Assembly (NCBI GenBank): GCA_032173965.1
Contig: CM063284.1
Location: 132,671,125-132,735,124 of the forward strand
Length of the DNA stretch: 64,000 nucleotides
DNA from: Sitta carolinensis
Lineage: Eukaryota; Chordata; Aves; Passeriformes; Sittidae
Reading direction: 5' to 3'
The notes beneath the pieces were generated by a model. The model was not told the DNA's origin. It made no database searches and worked only from the letters and a program-made list of their open reading frames with translations. A program made the translations under genes and the position numbers. Of the stretch, positions 12,921 to 26,286 are shown piece by piece; the first letter of the stretch is position 1, and each line of letters begins with the position of its first letter.

Positions 12921-13075
12921 CCGTGCGGGATGCGGGCTGGGCGGCCCTGCCGAGCGCTGTGGAGGCTCCGCGCGGCCCCGCCGCCGCCGCTCGGGAGGAG
13001 AACGAGGAGGAGGAGGAGGAGGAGGGAGCGGGGCCGGCACTGCGCGCGCGCCGGGCCCGCCCCCGCGCCGCGCGC
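12921..13075 (-). other. ZNF706: ZNF706 non-coding exon 1 (predicted)
   Basis: On the minus strand the sequence 'cccgcacgg' is followed by GTGAGC, a good donor, at 12921/12920. A non-coding first exon ending there would splice to the firm acceptor at 9923. The exon would include the (CTC)n run, seen as GAG repeats on the plus strand at about 13003-13025. The start is inferred to lie downstream of the CCAAT and D-box elements at 13091-13119, so the 5' limit may be off by tens of bases. Confidence 0.5.
13003..13025 (+). repeat. (GAG)n / (CTC)n trinucleotide run
   Basis: About six GAG/AGG units in the CpG island. In ZNF706 sense this is a CTC-rich tract that would fall in the 5' UTR if the predicted first exon is right. 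Confidence 0.85.
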
Positions 13076-13090
13076 CCCGGGCGGTGCTGG

Positions 13091-13119
13091 CCAATGGCGG
13101 CGCGCGGCCGTTACATAAC
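13091..13119 (-). promoter_or_regulatory. ZNF706: CCAAT motif and PAR-bZIP (D-box) palindrome
   Basis: CCAAT is at 13091-13095 on the plus strand (inverted relative to ZNF706) and runs straight into GGCGGCG, which also resembles a YY1 core. The minus strand reads GTTATGTAAC at 13119-13110, a perfect fit to the RTTAYGTAAY consensus bound by NFIL3, DBP, HLF and TEF. The spacing upstream of the predicted exon suits a proximal promoter. Function is inferred. Confidence 0.5.
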
Positions 13120-15642
13120 GCGGGCGTGGGGACAGCGGGGCCCGCGCGGCCGGGAGCGCGCGGCGCCGGCGGCCCCCGGGTTCCCCTGCGGGCGGCGGGG
13201 CTGCCGGGCCCCGCTCTGGAACCCCCCGCTCGGCTGGCTGCGGGCGGGGGCGCGCCGGAGTCCAGCGCTGGGCGGGGTCCGGTCCCCGGCACACCGGGAT
13301 CAGCCGGGACAGGCAGCCTTGCCCCGCCCGGTTCCCGGAGCGCGGCCCGGCTCGCGGTGCTGCAGCGCCCGCGGGAGGCGGCAGCGCTGCCCTCCGGCCG
13401 TCGCCGCTTCCCGGAGAGCCCCCGCCCAGGCACATTCCTCTGTGCTCGGCCTGAGAACGGCGCCGTGCCTGCTCGGTGGGATCAGACAAATGGCGTGGGA
13501 GAAGAGGCCAGGCAGGGAGGGCGGAGAGAAGGGATTCTGTCTGGCTGCGGTTCACACAGAACTCCCCTGTGTAGGCTGGAAGGGTTAAGTAAGGTAGAAG
13601 GAAACAACCTGCGATGGGAAGAATTTTATTAAAGCTTAAAGTGTGCTAGATCTGATTTGGACATGTTTTGCAAGGATCGTAGAGGAAGTTTACAGGCTGT
13701 ATCCACCGCGCATGTGATTTGAAAGTTACTGACTTGCATGAATTACAGGTCGATGTAGGCAGGGACCTGTAAGGAAGCATAAAGGAGCTCTTTATTTTCT
13801 ATGGACCTCTTCGTAGGCTTCAGCCAAAGGAAGGCTGAATGTTTGTGCCTGCTCAGATTATGCACCTGTTAGGAAAAGGCAAAATACAGGCAGCATTCTG
13901 CGTAGATACGGCATTCTGCCACTCATTGAGTAATTGTCAAAACCTGGCATCTTGAACAGTTCTGTGTCAAAAGAGCAAACATAATGTGCCTACCAGAGGA
14001 ACTATAAGGTGTTAGCCTGATGTTTTTTGTAGAGCTTTGGCTTAATGATTGTAATGTTCTGATCCAAGAGAGGAAAATGCAACTACAAAAAAATCTCTAA
14101 AGAAGTACAGTGAAGGCCATTATCATGAGTCTTGCCTAGAGCATGATAGCAGTTATGAGGGAGCTGTATAGTGGATATCTGACACTTGAGTCACTGGAAG
14201 GTGGTCCAGATGTCACAACATCTTAAGATAGTCCAACATAAGCATGTGATAAAAGAATGAATTTCCTAACAATCTCCTTAAAAAAAAATCTTCCTAACGT
14301 TCCTGTTTGCCACTATGTCTTCCACATTAAAGTGATAGCACTGAGATGCTTATACCAATCCGCACTGCATTAAAATGATCTTGTCACTAGGTTCTGAACT
14401 TCATGGAAATAGGCAACTAAAACAAACAACACTCGAAGTGCATATGTGCATGTGCTTGTGGGGTGGTGTGGAGAGGGAGGCATTTTGTGTCCTGCACTTG
14501 CAAGCAGGTGGCTTTCAGAATGAAGTTTTGCTTTCATCAGGGAAGAGATTGATGAGTGAAAAAGTAGCTTCTGTCCTGGGCTGATGCTATTTTTAAGGAC
14601 TGCTGGCCTCATGTGGAACTGGAGAGGGTTTTTCAAGGGTCGTCTTCCCATACTAAGGCATTGCTGTACATCTGGCTGGACAAGAATTTCAAATAAAGCA
14701 GATCTCCCAAGCACATGCTGAGCTCTGGCTGGTCTTGGAAGCTTTTTCTGCTTTTAGGAGAACAAGGGATAGATCTTGCAGGACAGAGGACTGTGGTTGT
14801 TTGTCTGCTCTGTCTTCTATCCCTTTGTGCTGTAGATTCTAGTCACAGCATCAGCCCCTGTATTGCCCAAATCATGGCTTTGCAATTGAGATTGTTCCAA
14901 AGAGTCTGTTAGGAAAAAACCCCCACAAACTACCACAAGTGAAAGACTATAAGTGCCATAGCTGAGATTTCTACTACTAAGATAATAGGGAAAACTTCCC
15001 ATTTACTGTAGATAATTTTTTTAAAATCGATTCACTGTATGAAACTTATTTGTCACACCAAAGGGGATATTTCCATGCACACGTGCAGGTTATTAGCAAA
15101 GAGACATGGGGTAGATGTGGTGAGCTGTTAGAGAGGCAAGCCCAACCTGTGCACTGGATGCTTTGCATAGCTCTGACAAAATGAACCTCTTTGGTAATTG
15201 CAGTTTATCTGGCTTGTGGACTTCCTCTCCTTTGTGTTGCTCCCACATGAGGTGAAACAAGCCAGAGCGTATGAACAAAAGTATAAATAGGAGTTAAAAT
15301 GTAAAATAAATGCAAACTTTACACTGAAATGTTGCATCTTAAAATTACGAGAAATACACTGCAACACTTTTCTGTGTGCTTTTTTAATTGCTGTTTTCCA
15401 ATTTAAAAACATCTCCCAAACCCCTCAAATACTACCAAGCACTCTGCATTAAAATAGTTTGAAAAATGAGAATATCTCTCGCTAGTTAAGGGTAGTCGAA
15501 ATGCAAGGCGTTTATAACCCCAAGCCAAGCCTAACAAAATTACAATTCACTAAAATCTGTAGGAGCATTATATGCATAGAAAACACAGCTCCTTAAGGAT
15601 AAGGATATGGCATTTTAGCTCTTACGTAGCCCCTAAAAATAG

Positions 15643-15650
<8 letters not shown>

Positions 15651-15686
<36 letters not shown>
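15651..15686 (+). repeat. Poly(A) tract, 36 bp
   Basis: An uninterrupted run of 36 A. No AATAAA lies within 30 bases upstream and I see no decayed gene upstream, so it is not clearly the tail of a processed copy. Confidence 0.95.
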
Positions 15687-15688
<2 letters not shown>

Positions 15689-17943
15689 AAAATTATTTTT
15701 TAAAAGCAAGACACTATCTTCTCATGATGAGGCAGTTGATGAGAAACAAGATTTTGATTTAAGCCCAAACTTGAATGTGTTGAACAGTATGATCAAATAA
15801 ACCCCAAAATGATGGTCTGCTGAGGAGGAAAACAGCAAAGGAAACTGGAAGGAGCAGGGCTGTGAGGCAGAGTCGTTTCTTAGTTTGTTGGGTTTTTTTT
15901 TAAACAGTCATGATTGTTTGTTATTCTCATACTTATTTCTCATCCCCTCGGATTCCAGCCCCTCATCATTTTCCGTGCCCGCAGAGAGGTGCAATTTCTG
16001 CCATTAGTTCAAAATACCTGTTCTGTTCAACAGCAACTTGTTGACACTTGGATTTTGTTGCAGGTCAGTTTGAGCTGTCTCACCCTGGTGTGACTAGTGT
16101 CCCCACCACAGTTCCGTGTTGGGGACACAGTGGCATTTTGACATGTGTTACTAAACCCATTTTGAAAGCAGTGTCGTGAGATGCAGGGCAAGTTTGCTCA
16201 CAATAGCATAGGTGGGGCTGCATCTCCCTTCTGAATCAGTCCCTGTGCATCTGCCAGGTCCTCCCACTGCCATTCCCTGCTGCACTTACTGTGGTGTATT
16301 TCTCCTGTTCATTTGCTCCTGTGTTCACTATTGACCCAGTGTCATATCAAACATCATCTCAACTGGCTAAATGTTGGCTTGTGGCCAAGGGCTGCCCTTG
16401 GCCCTTGCTCACAGGGAGGAACATGCTGGTAATGTGTGCTTACCTGTTGAGGGGTTTTATATGCTGCCCCACCATGACCCCTTGTCACATCTAAAGACAT
16501 GAAGGAAAGGGAAGGAGATGCCCTGGGCCTGCAAGTGACAGCGATCTGCTCACTAGATTTTGTGGATGCAGACCAATGTTGACACAAACACAGAACAGCA
16601 GAGATTGGCTTTGAACCCAATAGCCTTTGAATGAATAGTCAAGGCTGATGCAATGGTAGGTCAGAGTCAGCATCGCTGAATATTAGGGACAGGATGACAT
16701 GGATGCAGGCAGAACCCCCAGCCGGGCTGTAATCCTGGTAGTTAGTGCTGTTTGATAGAAAATGTCATGCAGCAGTGCCTGTCCAATTTGGGGGCCTCAC
16801 AAGGTAGTGTTTTGCTCATTTGCCCTTTCTCTGCTTTGTGGATTTTCACCATTTTCCTCCCCCATGTGTTAGCTTACCGTTCTTTTTCCTGTGAAGGCAT
16901 TTTTCACAGCTCCAGCTCCAGCTTTCATACATCCAGTTCACGCCTCCCTGACAAAGCATTAACTTTGTCCCTCTGCTGACCCCGATTGCTGTGTGCTATT
17001 TCTCCAGAGCTGGGGTGTGGGCACCTCATGGGCTTGAACAGTATTGCTGTTGTAGCAAATACAAAAAAAGTGTGAAATCTTAAATCACATATTTGGTTCC
17101 CAGATTCAATAGATTCTTAGCACTACACTGTCATGAGATGATAACAAGTCACAATACATATATACTGCAGAAATAAATATTTTAAGGCGCGTGATGGTGT
17201 GCCTCCTTTTGCATGCTGCTGTAGAACTAGGCATTCTGTAGTGTACAGCATGCTGATGCACAAGATATAAAAATGGAAAACGAAGGTAGGAAAAAAGGAA
17301 AATGAACAAATTGAGAAGGAAAGCCAAAGATTAAGCTCTGTTTTGGAAAGAAGCCAGCACAACAATGCAGCCTCTCTTGGCAGGGCACCTCAGACTTGTG
17401 GTACCCTTCCAATTCCACACTAGCATTAAAGAACCAGCCCCATTAGCAGCAATGCAGCATCTTTTCCTGGTTTGCATGCTGCCTTTCTAAACAGCTGCTT
17501 TGTTCCAGAGACACCTGATGGATGGCATCCTCCAAAACAAGGACAACCTCAGGTGATGTCCACTACATCATGGCACTACAGTGCCAGCCTCCCTGTGCTC
17601 CTCACTCTACTCCTGATCCTATCAGTAGACTCCAGAAGCACATAAGTAAGAGAGGCATTATCCTTCTTAGCAGGACAGTGCCCCCTTCTTCTGTGCCCCC
17701 AGTGAGCTGGCAGTGTACCAGGTGGCCAGACATTTGTAAACCTTTTCCAAAAGTTGATATAACTCTCAGTTCTACCTTGCCTCTACCATGGGCTTAGGCT
17801 CTTGTGCAGCAAGACAGCCTGCAGAAATACTTTTGCCACCAAACCTTAAATTAGGACAAACCCAAGGAAGTGACCCAAAGTCAGTGGCAGATTTTGGTGG
17901 CACAGACTACAGCTAATTGTCCTTTCTCTGGGTTTGGTGGTTG

Positions 17944-17958
17944 TTTTTTTTTTTTTTT
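17944..17958 (+). repeat. Poly(T) tract
   Basis: An uninterrupted run of 15 T. Simple repeat with no associated element recognised. Confidence 0.9.
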
Positions 17959-20900
17959 CTTCCATGGCTCCTGACCCTTTTCAGCAAGAATGGACAGAGC
18001 TGCTTCAGTGAGCATTCCTCTCTACTGAAGGGCAAAAAAATATACAAGGGAGGATGCAATAAGGAGCTGCCCACATCCTCTGAGAGACAAAAATGTGAGG
18101 GCTTGAGGAAAAGGCTCATAAAGAATGACAGATGGAGGCAGTCAGAAGTATGGAGATGCAGTTCCTCAAATGTTTCAAGGCATATGCACCTCCTGGAGAG
18201 CATGGGCCAAGATTGCCTTGTGACCTTTAAGTATTTTGCAGTCTCTCCTCTTTTAAATCCATTTTGTTGGAAGTGAGTTTCACTAAAAACAACAAAGCAC
18301 AAATGCCTTTCTCAGCATGTCACAACTTTTTTGACCAACCCACATAGACAAACTGGAGACCTTGAGAACATACGCTTCCGTTCTGTATAAACAGTTTAAA
18401 ATAGATTTTAGCTTTGCTCAGCATTACGTACAGTTACTTTTTTTAAATGCACTCCAATTAATCATTCCTTTTTTTTGCCTGTGCCCTCCATTCATGCTTT
18501 TGAATCTTGTATGTGTTCAAGTCCTTGTCTTATCCTGAAAACAAATATATCTGTACATTTTTAATTAATTCAGAATACCAAGGTTTCCCTCCTCTCCACC
18601 AATACAAATACATGTATGAGGCATAAAGAAAATCCACACCTGTGTCATGTGCATGTTAAAACCTGCAGCAATTGTGTGATTAAAACCTCTCACAAGCATG
18701 CCAACATTGTTGACAACTGTCTTCCAGCCTCAAGAAGAGAAATGCATCCCTCAACCTGTGCTTCTGAAGGGGTGCACATCCCAGAGATGACTCTGTGTTG
18801 AGGTGGCTCAAAGTGTTAACTATCTCTGCTTCCTTCTTCAGCCCATCTGTAACACTCCAGCCTTGTACTGGAAATATTTTGGTAGCTGCTTATTGTACCT
18901 TGAGGAAAGGGCAATTACTTCTCATCCAGAGCCAGCCTCTCCATCTGTTTTTCAGTTACCCATGTGCAGATTTCGTTGTCATTCTAGAACTGCTAAGGGC
19001 AGGGTGGGAAGCTCTTCATGTTTTCCAAACAGCACGTAAAATCTTGCGGGATAAGGAAGCAAAAGGCCAAAGGTGCATGTCAGAATTCCACATGAGAGAA
19101 TAAGCACAAAGAGTACACAGGAAAGGGCTCTGCAGCTGTAGGATATTCTCCATGGAAGGGAAGAAGCCTTTGACATCCAAAAGTGCCACACACATACTAC
19201 TGGTTTTGCCAGGTTAGCAGTGCTGGCTCAGTCCCAGCAGTCTGCTGCTTCAGGAAGAGATCAGTGAGAAACATCTGCTGGATTTCAGCTTTCTCCTTTT
19301 CAGATACCCCATTACACTCACTGTGGAATCACTGCATGACTTCAAGGCAGGAATCCAAAGAGCCTGCTGCAAAGTGAGCTGTGGGGATTGCTCTGATTGC
19401 CAGTGTTTCCTGCCAGCTGCTGACAGTGCTTGGAACATAGTAAAGTCTAGCAAACACTGGTGGATAAACAGGGCCTGGAAAGAGAAATCAGGGAATGATT
19501 TGCTTTGCACCAGGCCACTGGATCCCATTTCTTTGTGTCAAACATCGCAGACTGCTGCACCAGAGGAATGTGCTATGGGATGTGGAGCAGATCAGAAAAC
19601 ACATTCCTGGAAGGAGCTGGCAATGCCAAAAGATGGCAGCTATGTAGAGGTAAAAGGCTTTCCTTAAGGAGCAGCAAAACAGAATGTCTGTGCTAATTGC
19701 CAGAACTTCTGCAGCTGAGTTACTGTGGATATACGAAGTCATGTCTCAGTAGATGTTTGTAAGTGTACTCTTAGGACAGACTGCCATGGGATGGAGGAAT
19801 GGAAAACCCTTTTCCTGCTATATGGATGGTGTCTGAGCAGCACAGGCAGAGGGCTGTTTTTTCACTCTGTCCTTTAGCCTGGCTTTTGCTTGGAAACTGT
19901 GGGAGAAAACCAAGGAGGATGAATTAATGCTTCTGTGAAAACACTCAGTGCACATCTCTAATCAGGCAAGACAAAATGGCACTTAAAGAAGAGTCCCAAG
20001 AGCTGGTTGTGAGGTAACATTAGGTACAGACTTTGCACATTAGTATTTCCTAGGCTAGAAAAATGTAAAGCTCTCATTTAAATAACCTGGGTTAAAAAAA
20101 CAAACAAACAGAAAGAAAAAACCCTACTTTTAATCTGACTACTAGTCTGTAAAGCTAATTTGAAAAACTCTGCTCTTGCAACCTGGCTAAAGAATTATAA
20201 AGAAGTGAAGTGGAAATGCCTGATGCTGGAGACATGCCTGTTTGTCCCAGTGGGAAAGTGTCTTTTACAATGCTTCCACAGGCAAGAAGACCAGATTAGA
20301 ACACAAAGGCCTGATCCTGTCTAAGCACAGGCAGGAGCAGCTTAAATACCTGCAAGCTGCTTTCTCTCCATCCCCAAACCAAGATTGCAACCCCTTAACA
20401 ACCTGCACCTAGGCCTTCCTACTCCCACATCTCCAGGGTACCCTTCTCCAAACCAGTAGTCCCAGGCTCTTCCTGGTACTGTCCCCTGTGTCCCAGTATT
20501 CATGGTAACAACTCCATCTGTTCAAAACCCAAACCAAAGGCTGCCTGCACAACATGACTGTTAGCACATTTCACCTGTTCCCTATTTTAAAATGTGCACA
20601 TTTAAGCAAAATAAATTTAGCCTGGAAAGTCGTTTTGCTTTTATATTTTTCCTCTGTTGCTGTAAAATGTTCCTTGGTGAAAGAAATATTTTCCAAAGAT
20701 ATTTAAAATCAGATCATTTTTTTGCTTTTCTGTTTGATAAACCAAAGAGCTTAAACCAGTGTTGAACAGTACTTTGTAAGAACAGGTCCTTGTGGGGCTA
20801 GCACTACCAAAAGAGACTGGCAGGGCTTCCCATAAGAGCTTCCCATTAGCAATTATTTTCTGAGATTTTGTACAGTCAGCTCCCAGTCTGTTCCCATGGT

Positions 20901-23900
20901 TTCCATCAGCCTATAAACAGAACACCTGTATTTCTCTTTTGACTTCTGAAGACTGTGCTGTGGACAACCTGCTCCCCAGGGTGACCAGGTTCAGGTCTTA
21001 CTGTTCTGACTGCTTTACTGGGTGCCCTGAAGTCCTCTGAGGGTCTTCCCCAGATCTTTCTCTAGATGTTCCTTCCCATATGCTAGGCAAAGCTTCCACA
21101 ACCCACACTGCAAAGCCTGATGTTCACCAGTCCCTGTGGATGCCCTGACACCACTGTTGACTTGGAAGCCTCCAACAGTTACCCAGATGCAGCTGTGCAC
21201 GTCAAACACACCAACGGAAGGACTAAGCCTGCACTGAAACCCGAATCCCTTTTTCCTCATCACTTTAACCCCACAGCCCCTTGCCAGCACAGAGCCTTGC
21301 TAATGCTCTGCACAGGCACTGCATCTCATGACTCCACCAATTAGACCTCACCCTGGGTCAGGAAACGACCTTAGTGCTCTACACAGCTCGAGAGCCTGTG
21401 GCTCTCATTGCTCAGAGTTGCTGTGGTGAGGTGCTTAGGCAAACAGTGATGATATAGGAAAGAACGTATGGCTTTGCTGTCTCAGCACTGGAGGTGGCTT
21501 TTTACCACACCCACCTTCAAAGAAGGCAGAAATGTTTGTCTTGGGAAAGTGGAGGAGATGGGAGGAGCCACCCTTGTGCTTAGAACAGCCCCGGCAAGAG
21601 AAAAGACTCCAGTCAAGTCTCTCTGAATTTCTTCAGGGCTGTTGGGAAGAATTATATGACAATGCTGAAAAACTGGTAAAGGACACAGTTGCCAGGCTCA
21701 CTATGCACCTCTGCTTTTTTATGATTCTGTGGAATACAGTGACCTCCCATGCTGGATCCCCTGCTCTCAGCTGTCTCATGATGGGACAACTACATTCTTA
21801 AATCTCAGTGGTGATGTTAGATGTGGCTGTGGTTTCTCTGGGATGTGTTGCACAACACACAGTGACCCTGACACATCAGCATCCTGCCCTGGGCAAAGGC
21901 ATTGTAGCTGTGGAAACCTGTGACCACTTCAGCCAATAACCTTCCCAGTTCAAAATACTTGGGGTTTTAACATGTTATGAGGAAGCATGATGGCAAGGAG
22001 ATATTAAACCAGTCAGCATACTTGCATGTTGTCTCTCATCTAACCTTAGTACATCCTGAAGAGTTTTAGGTGGGATTTACTGGAGCAGAAATGATGAATC
22101 AACTTGATCACATGGTAGAAAGCCTGGTTGCTCCTGAGTGCCTGCAGCTCTTACACTGCTTGTGAGAGGAGAGACAGCGGTTTACAGCATTAAGGTTACT
22201 TACCCTGGCACAGTCTAGTGGTGGCACTTCTGACCAAGTGTCACATGGCCTCTAGGAAGGGTCTCAAGATCCTGTTACTTAGACTGAGGGGGAAACAGCT
22301 GTTCCACTGTGCTGTGACAGAAGGACTACAGCATTGATATCCAACACAATACCAGTAATCCTCGAAACATATCCAATATCCATTCTTCAAAGAAAGGACT
22401 GAGACCAGACTGGATAAGTTTGGTGTTAGCAAACATGTTCCAGCGTGCTATCTGAGTCTCTATGACAGACACAGCATGGCCTAGAGAAGATAAACAATGA
22501 CCCCTTTGGGGTAGCTGCTCTCCAATCACATCTCCACTGCTGCTCTTCAGGCACTGACTTTGAAGGGGGCTCGCAGCAACTCAGTGGTAGTAACTAGAGC
22601 CTTAGCCAGTCCCAGTCTTGATAAAGACAGAAGTAGTGTCATGACAGATAATGTCAGGTAGGAGTATCATTATCTCTTAACATATAAGGAAGATGTGAAC
22701 TAAGAATTTCTGAACCTTGGTTTGCTTGCAAGGCATTCTAAAAGATAATCCTGCATCATACTGTGGGCTCCACTGCTCATGAGCATTGATGTACACAGGT
22801 CCATTAGCCTTAAGAGCATGGCAAATGCTCAGTCAACAGATGTACTTGACCTCCTTTCTGGTTCTGCTCTCTATTAAATGAAGTCCTATGCATGATCAAT
22901 ACTGGCAGACAGAAATCCAGCCCACCTCTACTTTTGGGTTGACTGCTGTTGCCTGTGTTTAATTCTTTCCAGAAGGCCCACAAATGAATTTCAAAGAGGT
23001 GAGGTTGTACATTTGCAGCTTGCACATTGTATGAGAATGTGGTACCCAGCCCTGAGCTTCTCATCTGCAGGACATGTTGCAGTTCTTGACGGCTGATCAC
23101 TGTGTTTTTTTGCCAATTTCTCTTCATGGTCTGCTAGCTGCAGTTTTGGAGATCAGACTTGCTCCCTGGCATCCATTCAAGGTATAGAGTCCAGCTTATT
23201 TCTAGCACAACATCCATTGCTTCTGTAGTATGTTGACCCAGTCCATGCAAGCTCACTAACTCAGAAGTAGCTCTCATTTTTTTTCTGTTGCCAACATACA
23301 TAATCAGCAATTAAGATGATGATGGCATTTTTAAGGATTTTCTCGTCAGTAGGAGTGCAGCACCCTGCAATCAGTCCCCAGCAGTCTCTCCTCTGAGGGG
23401 GAGCCTTTACAAGCACAGGGGTCCTTCTGCCACAGAAATGGAAAAACTCAGCTGAGTACGGGGGTCCCAACTATGCCAGGACTCTACTTCAGCCTTAGAT
23501 CTCACCCAGCTTTAAATTCTTTCCATTATCTTAAACTTTCTGTTCCATACACAATGTTATCAGTGCTACTTAGGCTTTGTTGGCATGTCTCCTATATTAG
23601 TTACATTTTGTTAACAGGACCAGACTGGTTGAAGTAAATTGGCTTACTCAGAGCACAGTTAGTGATATGCACATTTGGTCTGACCATGTATTCTTCTGGA
23701 GCATTTTCCCACGGAGAGGAGGCTTATACAACTATTCAGTCTGTCCCACTAGGAATTTCGGATCCATTGGCTGATTTCAGTCAGAATCTGAGGGAACAGT
23801 TAATCAGCAGAGGCAGCCATCCATGCACAGAGCATCCTCCCCAGATTCTGAGAGCTGCACTGTGAGTTATGCTGTCAGACACCACAAAATATACATGGAA

Positions 23901-26268
23901 GAGACATTGCATCCCACCAGTTTTTTGCAGGGACTTTGTGTCTTGCTGGACACCAGAGAATCCAGATGGAAATCCTTGGGAAAACAGATTTCTTAACTGT
24001 GCAGCTCTACTACTTTTTAACTTTTAAGGTAAGAGTTTTATTATAACTAAGAGCACTGCCTCTACATCCAAAGAAACTCTCAGGTGCAAATGACTTTACA
24101 GATGTCCTTTTGCTGGTGATAGCCCAAAACTGCAGCCTAAGAGGAACAAATGAAGATTTTCAGAAAGTGATGGCAATGTTAATTATACAATGGTGCTATA
24201 AGTGTACTGAACTTTGTAGTGACAGAAAAGCACAAAGCTGGCCCCATTAAAAAGGACTAAGAGTTTCCTAAGGCAGAAGAACTTAAGTTGGTACACAAAG
24301 AACACCAGAGTAGGAACATTTTCCAGTGGTGGATGCTTTAGACTTGTGCTGGATCTGCAAGAAGCACTGCAGGTTCCTGAGGGGGTGCTGTCATCCTGAT
24401 GGTGAGGGAGCTTTATGGAGAATCAAGTTCGTGAAGAGAACATGGAGCAGAAACATGGTCATAGTAAAGGGGACAGGGGACTCCTTTCTAATGTGTTTTC
24501 TGCAGGTTGTGCAGGTAGGGCTGGCATTGCAGGGTAAGCCCATGAGCACCGAGTGCTGTGGGACCTGCTTCCAGGGAGTCCAGAGCACAGGCAGCTCAGC
24601 CAGCCAGCAAAACTCCTCAGGTAATGGCCAGCAAGCCTACTTTGTCACAGCAGGTGTGGCAAGGAAAGGACATAGTCCATGGGCAATCCAATTAAGATCT
24701 ACTATAAAGACAGTCTGAGATGACCTCACTCACTTTTATCTAGGAGATACAACAAATGATCTCAGGCCAGTGCCCAGGTGTGCAGGAGTGAGGGACAGGC
24801 TGAGTAAAACTGGTTTTCTGAGACTTTATGCTTTGTGGTTGGATGCAATAGCATAAGCTGTCATCGTAGCCTTCCCTTTGGAACATGCACAGGACTGCAC
24901 AGGACACAGACACAGAAGTTTTTTTGTGGAGTTCTCTGCTCCCTGAGATGTGATAAATTCATGTTGGCCTCCCTACCCTTGCTAATTTGGGGAGTTAAAC
25001 AGATTATTGTTCTCTTTTCTATGGTCTTCTCCAAAGAAACTAATAGTAAATTCATATTGCTGAACTATGATACTGGGGAGAGCAGTATCTTGCAGCTGTG
25101 ATTTAAACCTCCTTTGCAGTATAAGACGAAACCAGGTGTTTCCATGAGATTCCTTCAGCAGATAATCCCAACAGATGCAGGACATGCTGGGAATCCTGCA
25201 AAGGGAGTTAAGAAATATATACAGGGACCTCCTATCTGAGGCACAGCTCTGCCAGGAAGCAAATCCTCCAAGTACATGGCTGTTGGGAATGCTACTCAGA
25301 AATGGTCCCACCGTGTCTTCTCTATGGAGAAGAGCTACAGTCTTGTGTGGGTAAGGTGTGTGGTGGGATTCCCTCGGAAGCTTCATCAGGACCCAGGTTT
25401 CTTGGAGCTTGAGAAGTTAATTGCTGATTTTTGAATAAAATAATGTATTGCATTCCTTCAGGATTTCAAAATGTGTTAGACTGAAGAGCTGAACAAGCTC
25501 TCAGTGTTTTATTTTTTTAACTAATTACTGCTGGATATAGATCTGGTCAATAAACAAGTCAATAAACATACGGGACAGGTGAGCATAGTAGAGAGCTGGT
25601 TTGATAATTTTGTTGCAAATTTATATTGCAACAGAGCTGTCTGAAGGCATCTTCTTGGCAGTCATCACTTCGCTAAGAGCCATAAAATAATTCCTAGCCA
25701 TTGCTATTATTTCTCTTACCATTTTGAAATATGTAGTGCTAAAAGGGTGCTGAAAGCATGCACTTTGTTTTCTGCACTTCTCTGTCTTTAATGTATATAA
25801 ACAATCCCCTTAGTAGCTTATCCTCCTCTTCAGGAAAGTTTGTACATGAGAGTTAAGCATGCTTCTGTTCTCCAATTGTTTTTTTCTTTTGCCTTCCTTT
25901 TCAAAATTCAAAACACCAGTGATCAAGAGAAGTGCAGGCTGAGCCTGCAATGACACCCGCTTCCTTCTGCCACCTCGCGGGCTGTGGCTACAGTACAAGG
26001 AGTGTGGCTTTTTCAGCATAACACACCTTGTTTTCCTTTCATATTTAATGAAAGATCCCATGATAACAGGAAGCATTACTCATTGCCACTGCTGGGCATG
26101 TCTTGACACTTCCGAAAGGAGTTTCCCCTCCCTGCGTCAGAACTGTCGTAAGCAGGAATACCTCTCAGAGCGGTGATGACATCTTGAATTGTTTAACTTT
26201 GTTATTGCAAAAGAAGATGAGCGACTCACCTCTATTACTACTGGATGATTTTTTTGTTGTTTTATTAT

Positions 26269-26286
26269 TGTTTGTTTGTTTGTTTT
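26269..26286 (+). repeat. (TTTG)n microsatellite
   Basis: About four TTTG units following a T-rich stretch. Simple repeat. Confidence 0.85.

Larger units (their letters stand above)
7595..13075 (-). other. ZNF706: ZNF706 transcription unit (predicted extent)
   Basis: Predicted minus-strand gene span. Exon 1 is non-coding inside the CpG island, about 13075-12921. Exon 2 is 9922-9786 and holds the start codon. Exon 3 begins at 8622 and holds the stop codon and a 3' UTR of about 930 nt, ending just past the AATAAA at 7615-7620. Both coding splice junctions are read directly: AG acceptors at 9923-9924 and 8623-8624, and a GTAAG donor at 9781-9785. The transcription start, the first exon and the poly(A) site are inferred from sequence alone. 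Vertebrate ZNF706 genes are similarly small with a 5' non-coding exon. Confidence 0.8.
12540..13460. promoter_or_regulatory. ZNF706: CpG island, ZNF706 promoter
   Basis: About 900 bp of very GC-rich, CpG-dense sequence in an otherwise AT-rich region, with abrupt edges. It overlaps the predicted first exon of ZNF706 and is the natural promoter of that gene. It includes GC boxes, a CCAAT motif, a D-box-like palindrome, a (GAG)n run and a (GGGCC)n run. The long open frames on both strands here (up to 303 codons) reflect the scarcity of stop codons in GC-rich DNA and are compositional. Confidence 0.85.

Noticed and set aside
12522..13433. A 303-codon minus-strand frame and several other long frames on both strands
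   Set aside because: They lie wholly in the ZNF706 CpG island, are Pro/Arg/Gly/Ala-rich on every frame, overlap one another, and match no protein. They result from the lack of stop codons in GC-rich DNA.
15000..15686. Processed pseudogene ending in the 36-bp A tract
   Set aside because: No AATAAA close upstream and no recognisable decayed coding sequence in the preceding several hundred bases.
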